In this document: piece after piece, positions 1 to 7,023 of the stretch | How the letters are laid out: every line of letters starts with the position of its first letter | Position numbering within the stretch: position 1 is the stretch's first letter | From: Paracoccaceae bacterium | Lineage (GTDB): Bacteria; Pseudomonadota; Alphaproteobacteria; Rhodobacterales; Rhodobacteraceae | Reading direction: 5' to 3' | Length of the DNA: 11,836 nucleotides | Assembly (NCBI GenBank): GCA_011523445.1 | Contig: WTGT01000143.1 | Location: 1 to 11,836, forward strand | Notes under the pieces: generated by a model | What the model was told of the DNA's origin: nothing | The model's input: the letters and a program-made list of their open reading frames with translations, nothing else | Database searches by the model: none | Made by a program: the position numbers and the translations under genes

Positions 1-527
1 GTACAGCATGTCATTGACGTACCCATGAGATTGAAATGATAAGAAATGCGATTCGCAAGCATGGCCAGGCTAGCCACTGGGGCCGTATATTCTGAAGCGC
101 CATACATTTCGCGATAATTGGCCACAGCTGGTGTCTGGGAACCTACGAAAACGCCAGCCCTGCTGTTGTGCAATTCATTCAAGGTCCAACCAGCATGCTC
201 AATTGCCTCCCATGATTTGGTCAGAAGCATACGGGCCTGAGGATCCAGATTGATGAATTCATTATGAGAGATACCGAAGAACTTGTGGTCCAGAAGGCAT
301 TCATCTTCATCTAGAATATGGCCTTCATATTGTGAAATCATTCGTGTTGGGCCAAAATATCCCCCAATAGGCAGATAACCTCGGCCATACCGGTCCCTGA
401 TTGGATTCTGAATAAATGAACGATCACAAAGCAGCTTCCAGAAATCCTCGTCATTCCCGATACCACCTGGCATTTGATAGGCATATCCAACAACTGCAAT
501 CTTTAGATCATCATGTTGCTTCTGCAT
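1..527 (-). CDS. Type I polyketide synthase, N-terminal ketosynthase fragment (cut by window edge)
   Basis: My own translation of the minus strand from the ATG at 525-527 gives 175 residues without a stop before the window ends. It reads as the N-terminal half of a beta-ketoacyl synthase domain of a modular polyketide synthase, the enzyme that condenses acyl chains with malonyl-type extender units. Visible landmarks are IAVVGYAYQMPGG (residues 10-22), DEDFWKLL (26-33), DHKFFGIS (80-87), the DPQ motif (95-97), SWEAIEHAGW (105-114), RAGVFVG (123-129), and SLAMLANRISYHFNLMGTSMT (in two parts around 153-173), which leads into the active-site loop. The catalytic Cys would lie just beyond the edge. 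The ketosynthase begins almost at the first residue, so no loading domain precedes it. A GGAG Shine-Dalgarno at 534-537, 6 nt before the ATG, supports the start. The residues after GTSMT are Cys-Cys, where Val-Asp or Ile-Asp is usual. The compound made, and whether the acyltransferase is cis or trans, cannot be judged. Confidence 0.88.
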   Translation of the reverse strand, partial: MQKQHDDLKIAVVGYAYQMPGGIGNDEDFWKLLCDRSFIQNPIRDRYGRGYLPIGGYFGPTRMISQYEGHILDEDECLLDHKFFGISHNEFINLDPQARMLLTKSWEAIEHAGWTLNELHNSRAGVFVGSQTPAVANYREMYGASEYTAPVASLAMLANRISYHFNLMGTSMTCC

Positions 528-617
528 TAAGCACTCCAATTAACTAAACAATACATCGGAAAATTAACATTTCACGGGATTATGAACAATGTTTTTTAGT
601 ATTCTTCAAACTCCATG

Positions 618-633
618 TCATCAAGCTTGATGA
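618..633. repeat. 16-bp perfect palindrome, possible operator
   Basis: The sequence TCATCAAGCTTGATGA is identical to its reverse complement, with no central spacer. It is followed on the plus strand by a run of A, so it does not have the hairpin-plus-T form of a terminator for plus-strand transcription. It lies about 90 bp upstream of the polyketide synthase start and 270 bp upstream of cysE. A dimeric regulator binding here is an inference from symmetry and position only. Confidence 0.4.
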
Positions 634-837
634 AAAAAATAACCCTGCTTGAGAGGAAGGTTGGAAGAACTTATAAAATCTAATGATTTGATAGTTTGAT
701 CGTAATAGGGCAAGGTAAATTTTCAGGATAATGTTTCCTGTTTGATGTTGATATCTCATGCTGGAGGATATTCGAAAATCGACTTTTCTAATACAGGTTT
801 TGATAATGAACGAATTATCTATCCAATATCAAATTCA

Positions 838-865
838 TTGACATCAATTTGTTTCAAACTAAATT
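838..865 (+). promoter_or_regulatory. Candidate sigma70 promoter for cysE
   Basis: A consensus TTGACA -35 box at 838-843 is followed after 16 bp by TAAATT at 860-865 (4 of 6 matches to TATAAT). Transcription would begin near 872, leaving a leader of about 30 nt that contains the ribosome binding site. The -35 is perfect but the -10 is weak, so this is a moderate-confidence call. Confidence 0.45.
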
Positions 866-892
866 TTAGAACAAGTAAATACACTTCCCGAT

Positions 893-898
893 GAGGAG
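893..898 (+). promoter_or_regulatory. Ribosome binding site of cysE
   Basis: GAGGAG lies 5 nt before the ATG at 904. It fixes the start of the serine acetyltransferase on this codon. Confidence 0.75.
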
Positions 899-903
899 AA
901 ATC

Positions 904-1713
904 ATGGCTGAGTTATCAAACCAGTTGGCCCCACTTGATCCAGTATGGACCCGTCTTCGTGATGAGGCCTCGGAAATTACTTCCAGGGAACCTCTTCTGG
1001 CAGGTTTGATCTATTCGGGTATCCTGCATCATGAATCGCTTGAAAAAGCCTTGGCTTTTCGTTTTTCCATCAAAATGGCTTCGCTTGAAATGTCGGAACA
1101 ACTCCTCAGGGAAATTGCCGATGAGGCCCTTAACGATGATCCTGGAATTGGACGCTCTGCCCGGGCTGACATAATTGCCGTATTTGACAGGGACCCAGCC
1201 TGTCAGACCTTTTACCAGCCATTGCTTTTTTTCAAGGGGTTCCAAGCCTTGCAATGTCATAGAATTGGCAGGTGGTTGTGGGAAAATGATCGCAAGGATC
1301 TGGCTTATTTCATCCAAATGAGAACCTCGGAGGTTTTTGGTGTCGATATCCATCCCGGCGCTGTTATCGGTCATGGCATACTGATTGATCATGCCCACTC
1401 TATCGTGATTGGTGAAACGGCTGTTGTCGGAAACAATGTTTCCATGCTTCATTCGGTAACTTTGGGTGGAACAGGCAAAGAAGAGGGTGATCGACATCCC
1501 AAAGTGGGCAAAGGTGTATTGCTCGGAGCCGGGGCTAAAATACTGGGTAATATCACTATTGGTAATTGTGCTCGGGTAGCTGCGGGTTCGGTGGTTCTAG
1601 AAGATGTACCTGGATGCAAGACAGTTGCTGGGATACCGGCAAGAATAGTTGGTGATGCGGGTTGTTCAGAACCATCCAAGACTATGGTTCAATACTTTCA
1701 TCCCAGCGCTTGA
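904..1713 (+). CDS. cysE: Serine O-acetyltransferase
   Basis: CysE transfers the acetyl group of acetyl-CoA to L-serine to give O-acetylserine, the first committed step of cysteine synthesis, in the cytoplasm. The 269-residue length matches the classical bacterial enzyme (about 270). The helical N-terminal domain spans roughly residues 5-140. The left-handed beta-helix of hexapeptide repeats runs from about 146 (VDIHPGAVIGHG) to 250 (GIPARIVG). Active-site residues known from the E. coli enzyme are visible: Asp148 in VDIHPGA, His163 in LIDHAHS, and His198 in GDRHPK. The loop LGGTGK (187-192) is also conserved. The short C-terminal tail after GIPARIVG is the region that in this family takes part in cysteine feedback and cysteine synthase binding; here it ends YFHPSA rather than in the typical Ile. 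The gene stands alone, divergent from a polyketide synthase, and converges on pdhC with an 11-bp gap. Confidence 0.96.
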   Translation: MAELSNQLAPLDPVWTRLRDEASEITSREPLLAGLIYSGILHHESLEKALAFRFSIKMASLEMSEQLLREIADEALNDDPGIGRSARADIIAVFDRDPACQTFYQPLLFFKGFQALQCHRIGRWLWENDRKDLAYFIQMRTSEVFGVDIHPGAVIGHGILIDHAHSIVIGETAVVGNNVSMLHSVTLGGTGKEEGDRHPKVGKGVLLGAGAKILGNITIGNCARVAAGSVVLEDVPGCKTVAGIPARIVGDAGCSEPSKTMVQYFHPSA

Positions 1714-1724
1714 TTCCAACTGAA

Positions 1725-3017
1725 TTAATCCAGATTCAGCAAAACTGAAACAGGGTTCTCCAACAGATCAACGATGGTGCCTAATAGTTGGGCACCGAGT
1801 GCACCATCAATTATCCGGTGATCAACGGACAAAGTCAGGGACATCAGGGTTTTGATCTCTATTTCATCGGAAGGTCCGACAACCGGTTTTCTTTTTCCTG
1901 TACCAACGGCCAATATGGAAGCATGAGGAGGATTGATTATGGCATCAAAATTTTCAATACCGAACATTCCAAGATTTGAGACGGTGATGGTACCGCCGAT
2001 ATATTCAGTTGGCTGCAGTTTTCGTTGTCTTGCACGCTCAGCCAAATCCTTCATTTCATTTGAAATTTCCGTAAGTGATTTTTTGTTTGCATCCTTGATA
2101 ACCGGAGTGATCAAGCCATCATCGATTGATACTGCCACCGCCACATCACAGGACTTCAGCTGTAGAACATTGCCTGCAGCCCAAACTGTATTGGCCTGGG
2201 GAACCAGTTCCAAGGCCTTGGCTACGGCTGAAATAATGAAATCATTGATTGAAACCTTTTTACCTTTCTTAGCAAGAAATGAATTTACCTTTGACCTGAG
2301 TTTCAAAAGGGAATCAAGTTCAACCTCTCTTCTGAGGTAATAGTGAGGAATTGTTTGTTTCGACTGGGTAAGTCTGGTAGCGATGGTTCTCCTCATGCCC
2401 TCAAGTTCAACAACCTCGTACTCCCTGTCTTGGTACATTTTGGTAACCTGTTCAAACGAAAAGGCCTCGGATGTAATACCCTGGACCTGGGCTGGGATCG
2501 AAGGTGTGGGCTGTTCTTTCTGCTCTAGAAGGTAAGCCTCGATATCCCTCTTGACTATACGTCCCTTGTGTCCCGATCCCTTGAGGTTCTCTAGGGCAAT
2601 ACCATTTTCCTTTGCCAACCTCTTGGCAAGGGGAGAAATAAATATTCTGCTACTTGAGGATTTGTTTACATGAACTGGTTTTGCCTGCTTGACTTGTTCA
2701 CTGATTTCTGCAGATTTTACCTCAGGTTTAGATTCCTCAACACCAGCAGGAACAGAAGATTCTTCTACCGCAGAATCTCCGGTATCTATAACTGCAATCG
2801 GGGTATTTACCTTTATGCCTGCGGCACCTTCTGCGAACAGCAATTGTGTTACATTGCCTTCATAAATGGATTCAAATTCCATTGTGGCCTTGTCAGTTTC
2901 AATTTCAGCCAGCAAATCACCTGATTCTACTGTATCACCTTCCTTGACAAACCACTTGCTTAGGATCCCTTCTTCCATTGTTGGGGATAGAGCCGGCATG
3001 AGGATATTGGTTGGCAT
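1725..3017 (-). CDS. pdhC: Pyruvate dehydrogenase E2, dihydrolipoamide acetyltransferase
   Basis: This is the core subunit of the pyruvate dehydrogenase complex. It takes the acetyl group from E1 on a swinging lipoyl arm and passes it to CoA. Domain order over 430 residues is a single lipoyl domain (1-77, lipoylated Lys43 in ETDKAT), a flexible Glu/Lys/Ser-rich linker, a peripheral subunit-binding domain (about 126-163, SPLAKRLAKENGI and GRIVKRDIEAYL), a second linker, and the acetyltransferase domain (about 199-430). The catalytic motif DHRIIDG puts His400 and Asp404 in place. The size fits E2 proteins with one lipoyl domain. The start ATG is 2 bp after the pdhB stop, and its Shine-Dalgarno GGAGG lies inside the last codons of pdhB, so translation is probably coupled. 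It is the last gene of the cluster. No lpd (E3) gene follows; cysE converges instead. Confidence 0.96.
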   Translation of the reverse strand: MPTNILMPALSPTMEEGILSKWFVKEGDTVESGDLLAEIETDKATMEFESIYEGNVTQLLFAEGAAGIKVNTPIAVIDTGDSAVEESSVPAGVEESKPEVKSAEISEQVKQAKPVHVNKSSSSRIFISPLAKRLAKENGIALENLKGSGHKGRIVKRDIEAYLLEQKEQPTPSIPAQVQGITSEAFSFEQVTKMYQDREYEVVELEGMRRTIATRLTQSKQTIPHYYLRREVELDSLLKLRSKVNSFLAKKGKKVSINDFIISAVAKALELVPQANTVWAAGNVLQLKSCDVAVAVSIDDGLITPVIKDANKKSLTEISNEMKDLAERARQRKLQPTEYIGGTITVSNLGMFGIENFDAIINPPHASILAVGTGKRKPVVGPSDEIEIKTLMSLTLSVDHRIIDGALGAQLLGTIVDLLENPVSVLLNLD

Positions 3018-3019
3018 GT

Positions 3020-4381
3020 TTATTCCTCCAAATAGAGTACTGACTTTGCAGCTTGAACAATTTCGGGTACGGAAACAAGTGCGAGTTTTTCCAAATTAGC
3101 AGCATAGGGCATGGGAACATCCTTGCCGGTACAACAAATTACAGGGGCATCCAACCAGTCAAATGCTTCCTGCATAATCAGATAACTCAGGTGATTTCCA
3201 ATTGAACAGACAGGGAATCCTTCCTCTATGGTTACACATCTGTTGGTTTTTTTGACCGATTCAATCACCGTATCCTTATCAAGAGGTCGCAAGGTTCTCA
3301 AATCAATGATCTCGGCATCAACTCCAATACTTTCCAATTCCCTGGCAGCTTCCAAAGTGTGGGACATACCTATACCAAAAGATACAAGGGTTACATCTTT
3401 ACCTTCTTTCCAGATTTTTGCCTTCCCTATGGGAACGGTGTATTCGTCCAGCTCGGGTACATCAAAGGAACGGTTGTAAAGGATTTCATTTTCAAGAAAA
3501 ACCACGGGATTGGGATCTCGAATTGCCGATTTCAACAATCCCTTTGCATCAGCCGCCGAGTAGGGTTGGATAACCTTTAGTCCTGGTATATGGGAATACC
3601 AGGCCGCATAATCCTGGCTATGCTGGGCAGCAACTCTTGCTGCAGCACCATTTGGGCCACGAAATACAATTGGGCAATTCATTTGTCCACCTGACATGTA
3701 AAGGGTTTTTCCTGCCGAGTTGATAATGTGATCAATTGCCTGCATGGCAAAATTGAAAGTCATGAACTCGACTATCGGTCTGAGACCGGCAAAACCTGCA
3801 CCAACACCAAGACCCGTAAAGCCATGTTCGGTAATTGGCGTATCAATCACCCTTTCGGAACCAAACTGGTCCAATAGTCCCTGGGAAACCTTATAGGCAC
3901 CCTGGTATTCGGCTACTTCCTCACCCATAAGAAAAACTAGTTCATCCCGTTCCATCTCTTCCGCCATTGCATCTCGCAATGCCTCGCGAACGGTTTGGGA
4001 TTTGAACGATACATTTTCCAGCGATAAATCCTCTCCCAATTTCTCCCTTGGGGCTTCTGGAACTGCACTAATCGTGGTTTCCTTTAAGTCAATAGAAACA
4101 TTTTCCTCGGAAGAGGTTTCTTCTTCACCTGCTGTATCATCATCACCGGATATTATGGCAATGGGTGAGTTAACCGGTATCGCTTCCTCGTTTTCTGCAA
4201 CAAGAAGCTTTTCAACGACACCATCCGAAATGGCTTCGAATTCCATAATGGCCTTATCCGTTTCAATTTCAGCAAGTATATCACCACTAGCTACGGTATC
4301 ACCTTCCTTGACAAACCATTTTGCAATTTTACCCACTTCCATCGTAGGTGATAAAGCTGGCAATAAAATTTTTGATTCCAT
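3020..4381 (-). CDS. pdhB: Pyruvate dehydrogenase E1 beta subunit with N-terminal lipoyl domain
   Basis: Together with PdhA this forms the thiamine-diphosphate-dependent E1 enzyme that decarboxylates pyruvate and reductively acetylates lipoyl groups. Its 453 residues exceed the roughly 325-330 of ordinary E1-beta because residues 1-77 are a complete lipoyl domain (Lys43 in ETDKAI). An acidic linker follows (about 78-120, rich in Asp, Glu, Ser). The catalytic part begins near 128 (TVREALRDAMAEEM). TPITEHGF holds the conserved cofactor-activating Glu185, and QHSQ (253-256) carries an active-site His. Lipoyl-bearing E1-beta is known from alphaproteobacteria such as Zymomonas and Sinorhizobium, so this marks the lineage. 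It sits 40 bp after pdhA, and GAGGAA lies just upstream of its ATG. The lipoyl domain is about 68% identical to that of the downstream pdhC, by my count. Confidence 0.96.
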   Translation of the reverse strand: MESKILLPALSPTMEVGKIAKWFVKEGDTVASGDILAEIETDKAIMEFEAISDGVVEKLLVAENEEAIPVNSPIAIISGDDDTAGEEETSSEENVSIDLKETTISAVPEAPREKLGEDLSLENVSFKSQTVREALRDAMAEEMERDELVFLMGEEVAEYQGAYKVSQGLLDQFGSERVIDTPITEHGFTGLGVGAGFAGLRPIVEFMTFNFAMQAIDHIINSAGKTLYMSGGQMNCPIVFRGPNGAAARVAAQHSQDYAAWYSHIPGLKVIQPYSAADAKGLLKSAIRDPNPVVFLENEILYNRSFDVPELDEYTVPIGKAKIWKEGKDVTLVSFGIGMSHTLEAARELESIGVDAEIIDLRTLRPLDKDTVIESVKKTNRCVTIEEGFPVCSIGNHLSYLIMQEAFDWLDAPVICCTGKDVPMPYAANLEKLALVSVPEIVQAAKSVLYLEE

Positions 4382-4421
4382 ATTTATTCCTCATTTGAAT
4401 TGGTGGCCATTCAACCCCTGA

Positions 4422-5411
4422 TCAAAGGTAGACATCCGTGTATAGCTCACTAACATCAGGTTCAGGACTTTTCTGAGCAAAATCACTTGCTTCATTGACA
4501 ATTTTCTTTACATCCCTGTCGATATCCTTGAATTCATCTTCGGACGCAATTTTCCACTTCAACATTTTATCTCGCAATGAGTCAATTGGGTCCTGCTGTT
4601 TCCTAACTTGTTGTACCTCTTCCCTTGTCCGGTATTTGGCTGGATCTGACATGGAATGACCCCTGTAACGATACGTTTTCATTTCAAGGATATAAGGGCC
4701 TTGTCCCTTGCGACAAATATCTGCAGCCTTTTTTCCGGCTTTTGACACGGCTAAAACATCCATGCCATCCACCATTTCTCCCTTGATGCCAAAAGCAAGA
4801 CCGCGCGTGTAAAGATCTGGAGTGGAAGATCCTCTTTTGATGGAAGTTCCCATCGCATACTGATTGTTTTCAATAACAAAAATTACCGGAATCTTCCAGA
4901 GGCTGGCCATGTTGAACGTTTCATAGATCTGGCCCTGATTGGCCGCTCCATCACCGAAATAGGTAAAAGTGACATTTTTGTTGCCGCGATACTTATCGGC
5001 AAAGGCTATACCAGCACCAAGTGGAACCTGGGCGCCCACGATACCATGCCCTCCAAAAAAATTCTTTTCCTTGCTGAACATGTGCATAGAACCACCTTTG
5101 CCTTTGGAAAAACCACCTTCCCGACCGGTAAGTTCAGCCATGACACCATTCGGATCCATTCCACATGCCAGCATGTGACCATGATCTCGATATGCTGTAA
5201 TACGCTTATCGCCATCTTTGGCTATGGCTTCCAAGCCGACGACAACAGCTTCCTGACCTATATAGAGGTGACAAAAACCCCCGATAAGGCCCATCCCATA
5301 AAGTTGTCCCGATTTTTCCTCGAACCTCCTTATCAAAAGCATCTCACGATATAGTTTCAGGAGTTCTTCCTTGGATTCCTTTGGTTTGCTGTTCACACTC
5401 TTTTTTACCAT
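4422..5411 (-). CDS. pdhA: Pyruvate dehydrogenase E1 alpha subunit
   Basis: The alpha chain of E1 binds the diphosphate end of thiamine diphosphate and, with PdhB, decarboxylates pyruvate. The 329-residue length is usual for the family. The thiamine-diphosphate motif starts at GDGAANQG (153-160) and ends at ENNQYAMGT (181-189). YRDHGH (74-79) and the loop YRYRGHSMSDP (247-257), equivalent to the mammalian regulatory phosphorylation loop, are both present. The N-terminal 13 residues are Lys/Ser-rich, as in other alphaproteobacterial PdhA. The ATG is the first possible start, since two in-frame stops (TAA TAG) lie directly before it. A GGGGG tract about 7 nt upstream probably serves as ribosome binding site. 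It lies 38 bp after ftsB, an arrangement commonly seen in alphaproteobacteria. Confidence 0.96.
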   Translation of the reverse strand: MVKKSVNSKPKESKEELLKLYREMLLIRRFEEKSGQLYGMGLIGGFCHLYIGQEAVVVGLEAIAKDGDKRITAYRDHGHMLACGMDPNGVMAELTGREGGFSKGKGGSMHMFSKEKNFFGGHGIVGAQVPLGAGIAFADKYRGNKNVTFTYFGDGAANQGQIYETFNMASLWKIPVIFVIENNQYAMGTSIKRGSSTPDLYTRGLAFGIKGEMVDGMDVLAVSKAGKKAADICRKGQGPYILEMKTYRYRGHSMSDPAKYRTREEVQQVRKQQDPIDSLRDKMLKWKIASEDEFKDIDRDVKKIVNEASDFAQKSPEPDVSELYTDVYL

Positions 5412-5449
5412 CTATTACCCCCAGGTATCTTTCATACGTTATATACCAT

Positions 5450-5755
5450 TTAATGTATTATTACCTCGTCCAGATGAATATACCCCAGCTTTTGTCGAGC
5501 CAATTCATCTAATAAATCCAAATCCAGATATTCCGGTGTTATTCTAAGTGTTTTGTTTTCCATTAAAGCAATTTGCTCTTCCTGGATCTCGATTTCACTT
5601 TGAAGCAGCGATAATTGGTCCTTCAACTGGATTTGAACTATCAGCCCTCTACTGCCTAAAATGCTGGAATTTACAAAAAACAGACAGGCTAAAATCAAAA
5701 TGAGGATTACAATCCTGCCACCAATGTATGGAACAATTTTTTCAAGAAAATTCAT
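5450..5755 (-). CDS. ftsB: Septum formation initiator / FtsB-DivIC family protein
   Basis: This is a small bitopic membrane protein of the divisome; in E. coli FtsB forms a complex with FtsL and FtsQ that licenses septal peptidoglycan synthesis. The 101 residues show a short cytoplasmic start (1-13), one transmembrane segment (about 14-32, IVILILILACLFFVNSSIL), a periplasmic coiled coil (about 38-68, SLLQSEIEIQEEQIALMEN), and a C-terminal block DLLDELARQKLGYIHLDEVII (in two parts, 79-100). That block matches the family's pattern of an acidic helix, LGY, then a short strand. No Shine-Dalgarno is visible in the 9 bp after the pgk stop, so translation may be coupled to pgk. In many alphaproteobacteria the gene before ftsB is eno; here it is pgk. 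Confidence 0.88.
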   Translation of the reverse strand: MNFLEKIVPYIGGRIVILILILACLFFVNSSILGSRGLIVQIQLKDQLSLLQSEIEIQEEQIALMENKTLRITPEYLDLDLLDELARQKLGYIHLDEVIIH

Positions 5756-5764
5756 AAGTACTTA

Positions 5765-6955
5765 TTAGCTTTGCAACACCACAATTCCAGGTAATTCCTT
5801 GCCTTCCATATACTCTATGAAAGCGCCTCCTGCTGTTGATACGAAACTCATAGAATCCAGCAAAGCACCTTTTGCCAATGCAGCAATTGTATCACCTCCA
5901 CCGATCAAGGATATTGCCCGACCCTCCTTCGTTCTTTCAGCAAGGGTTTTTCCCAATTGAATTGTAGATTGGTCAAAGGGAACAAATTCAAAAGCACCGA
6001 GTGGACCATTCCATAATACCTTTTTACTCTGATCTAATACTTTTGCAAATCTATTTATTGATTTCGGACCCAGATCGTAGATGCCCATTCCGCTTAAGTT
6101 GTCATCAATTTCTGCTATATGACTGGTACCGTGCCTAATATCTGGTGCAATTTGAAAATCACTTGGCAAATACACCTTGCAGGAGTTTTTATCTGCCTCC
6201 TGCAAGAAACCCAGTGCCGTATCCAAATAATCCTTCTCAACCAGTGAATTACCAATATCATGACCTTGGGCAAGCAGGATGGTATTGGCCATAGCACCAC
6301 CTACCAACAAATTGTCAACTTTTTGTGTTAAGTTTGCAAGAAGTGTTAACTTGGTTGAAATTTTGGCCCCCCCAATGATAGCCGTCGAGGGTCCAACATC
6401 GCTTCCCAAAATTTCTTCGATGTTTTTGACTTCAACTTCTAGAAGTTTCCCGGCACAAGCTGGCAACTTGCTGGCCAAACCCACAATGGAGGCATGACTT
6501 CTGTGGGATGCAGAAAAGGCATCATTGCAATAAATCTCACCCCATTGGGCCAAAAGGTTTACAAAATCCGGATCATTGGTTAATTCACCCGGATAATATC
6601 GAACATTCTCCAGCAAGGTTGCTGATTTTGAAAACAGTTCAGCAGCTGAAAAATCGGGAATATTTATTTCAGGTTGAAACTGAACACTCTTGCCCAAAAG
6701 ATTTTCAAGGGGATTCACCAACTGTATAAGTGACAATTCTTCTAAACGCTCACCCTTGGGTCTCCCCAAATGGGAAATAATGACGGGATGGCCACCCTTG
6801 TCGATAATGGCTTCCAATGAAGGAATTATTCTTTCCACCCTGGTTGTATCACCAACCACACCATCTTGAATGGGTACATTGATATCAACCCTTATCAGGA
6901 CCTTCTTGTTCTGTAGATCCATTTCGGCAAGTTTTCTCACAGATTGGAAAGACAA
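5765..6955 (-). CDS. pgk: Phosphoglycerate kinase
   Basis: PGK moves the acyl phosphate of 1,3-bisphosphoglycerate to ADP, directly after the GAPDH encoded upstream. The 396 residues fit the family (about 390-400). Recognisable motifs are IRVDINVP (21-28), SHLGRPKG (61-68), LLENVRYYPGE (114-124), DAFSASHRSHAS (145-156), GGAKISTK (195-202), WNGPLGAFE (315-323), the nucleotide loop GGGDT (352-356), and STAGGAFIEYMEGKELPG (373-390). The best start is a TTG at 6953-6955. A GGAAA lies about 6 nt upstream and an in-frame TGA 7 codons upstream. The later GTG (residue 6) and ATG (residue 12) have poorer ribosome binding sites. It is separated from gap by 68 bp and from ftsB by 9 bp. Confidence 0.96.
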   Translation of the reverse strand: MSFQSVRKLAEMDLQNKKVLIRVDINVPIQDGVVGDTTRVERIIPSLEAIIDKGGHPVIISHLGRPKGERLEELSLIQLVNPLENLLGKSVQFQPEINIPDFSAAELFSKSATLLENVRYYPGELTNDPDFVNLLAQWGEIYCNDAFSASHRSHASIVGLASKLPACAGKLLEVEVKNIEEILGSDVGPSTAIIGGAKISTKLTLLANLTQKVDNLLVGGAMANTILLAQGHDIGNSLVEKDYLDTALGFLQEADKNSCKVYLPSDFQIAPDIRHGTSHIAEIDDNLSGMGIYDLGPKSINRFAKVLDQSKKVLWNGPLGAFEFVPFDQSTIQLGKTLAERTKEGRAISLIGGGDTIAALAKGALLDSMSFVSTAGGAFIEYMEGKELPGIVVLQS

Positions 6956-7023
6956 TTTGATTTCCAGTATAAATCAGGTGTTGGGATTCAAAAAAGGACA
7001 CTTTTTCATGTTGATTATTTTGT

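Larger units (their letters stand above)
528..903. other. Intergenic region between divergent PKS and cysE
   Basis: This 376-bp AT-rich stretch has no credible gene on either strand. It separates the divergent polyketide synthase gene and cysE, so it should hold both promoters. I can point to a perfect palindrome at 618-633 and a sigma70-like promoter close to cysE. A CATAAT hexamer on the minus strand at 579-584 could be a -10 for the synthase, but I found no good -35 partner. I saw no tRNA, terminator hairpin or riboswitch-like structure. Confidence 0.6.

Noticed and set aside
528..903. Riboswitch or T-box-like leader for cysE
   Set aside because: The likely promoter leaves a leader of about 30 nt, and I see no conserved structured element or terminator hairpin before the gene.
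916..1497. A 193-codon open frame on the minus strand inside cysE
   Set aside because: It lies fully antisense to a clearly conserved gene, and its translation has no recognisable motif or ribosome binding site. It is a shadow frame.
4002..4421. A 139-codon plus-strand frame opposite pdhB
   Set aside because: Its Ser-rich translation is the antisense of the acidic linker and lipoyl domain of pdhB. It has no support of its own.
6991..7006. Hairpin AAAAAG-loop-CTTTTT after gap as a terminator
   Set aside because: The 6-bp stem has only one G-C pair and would be too unstable. It more likely reflects AT-rich spacer sequence in a gap the operon reads through.
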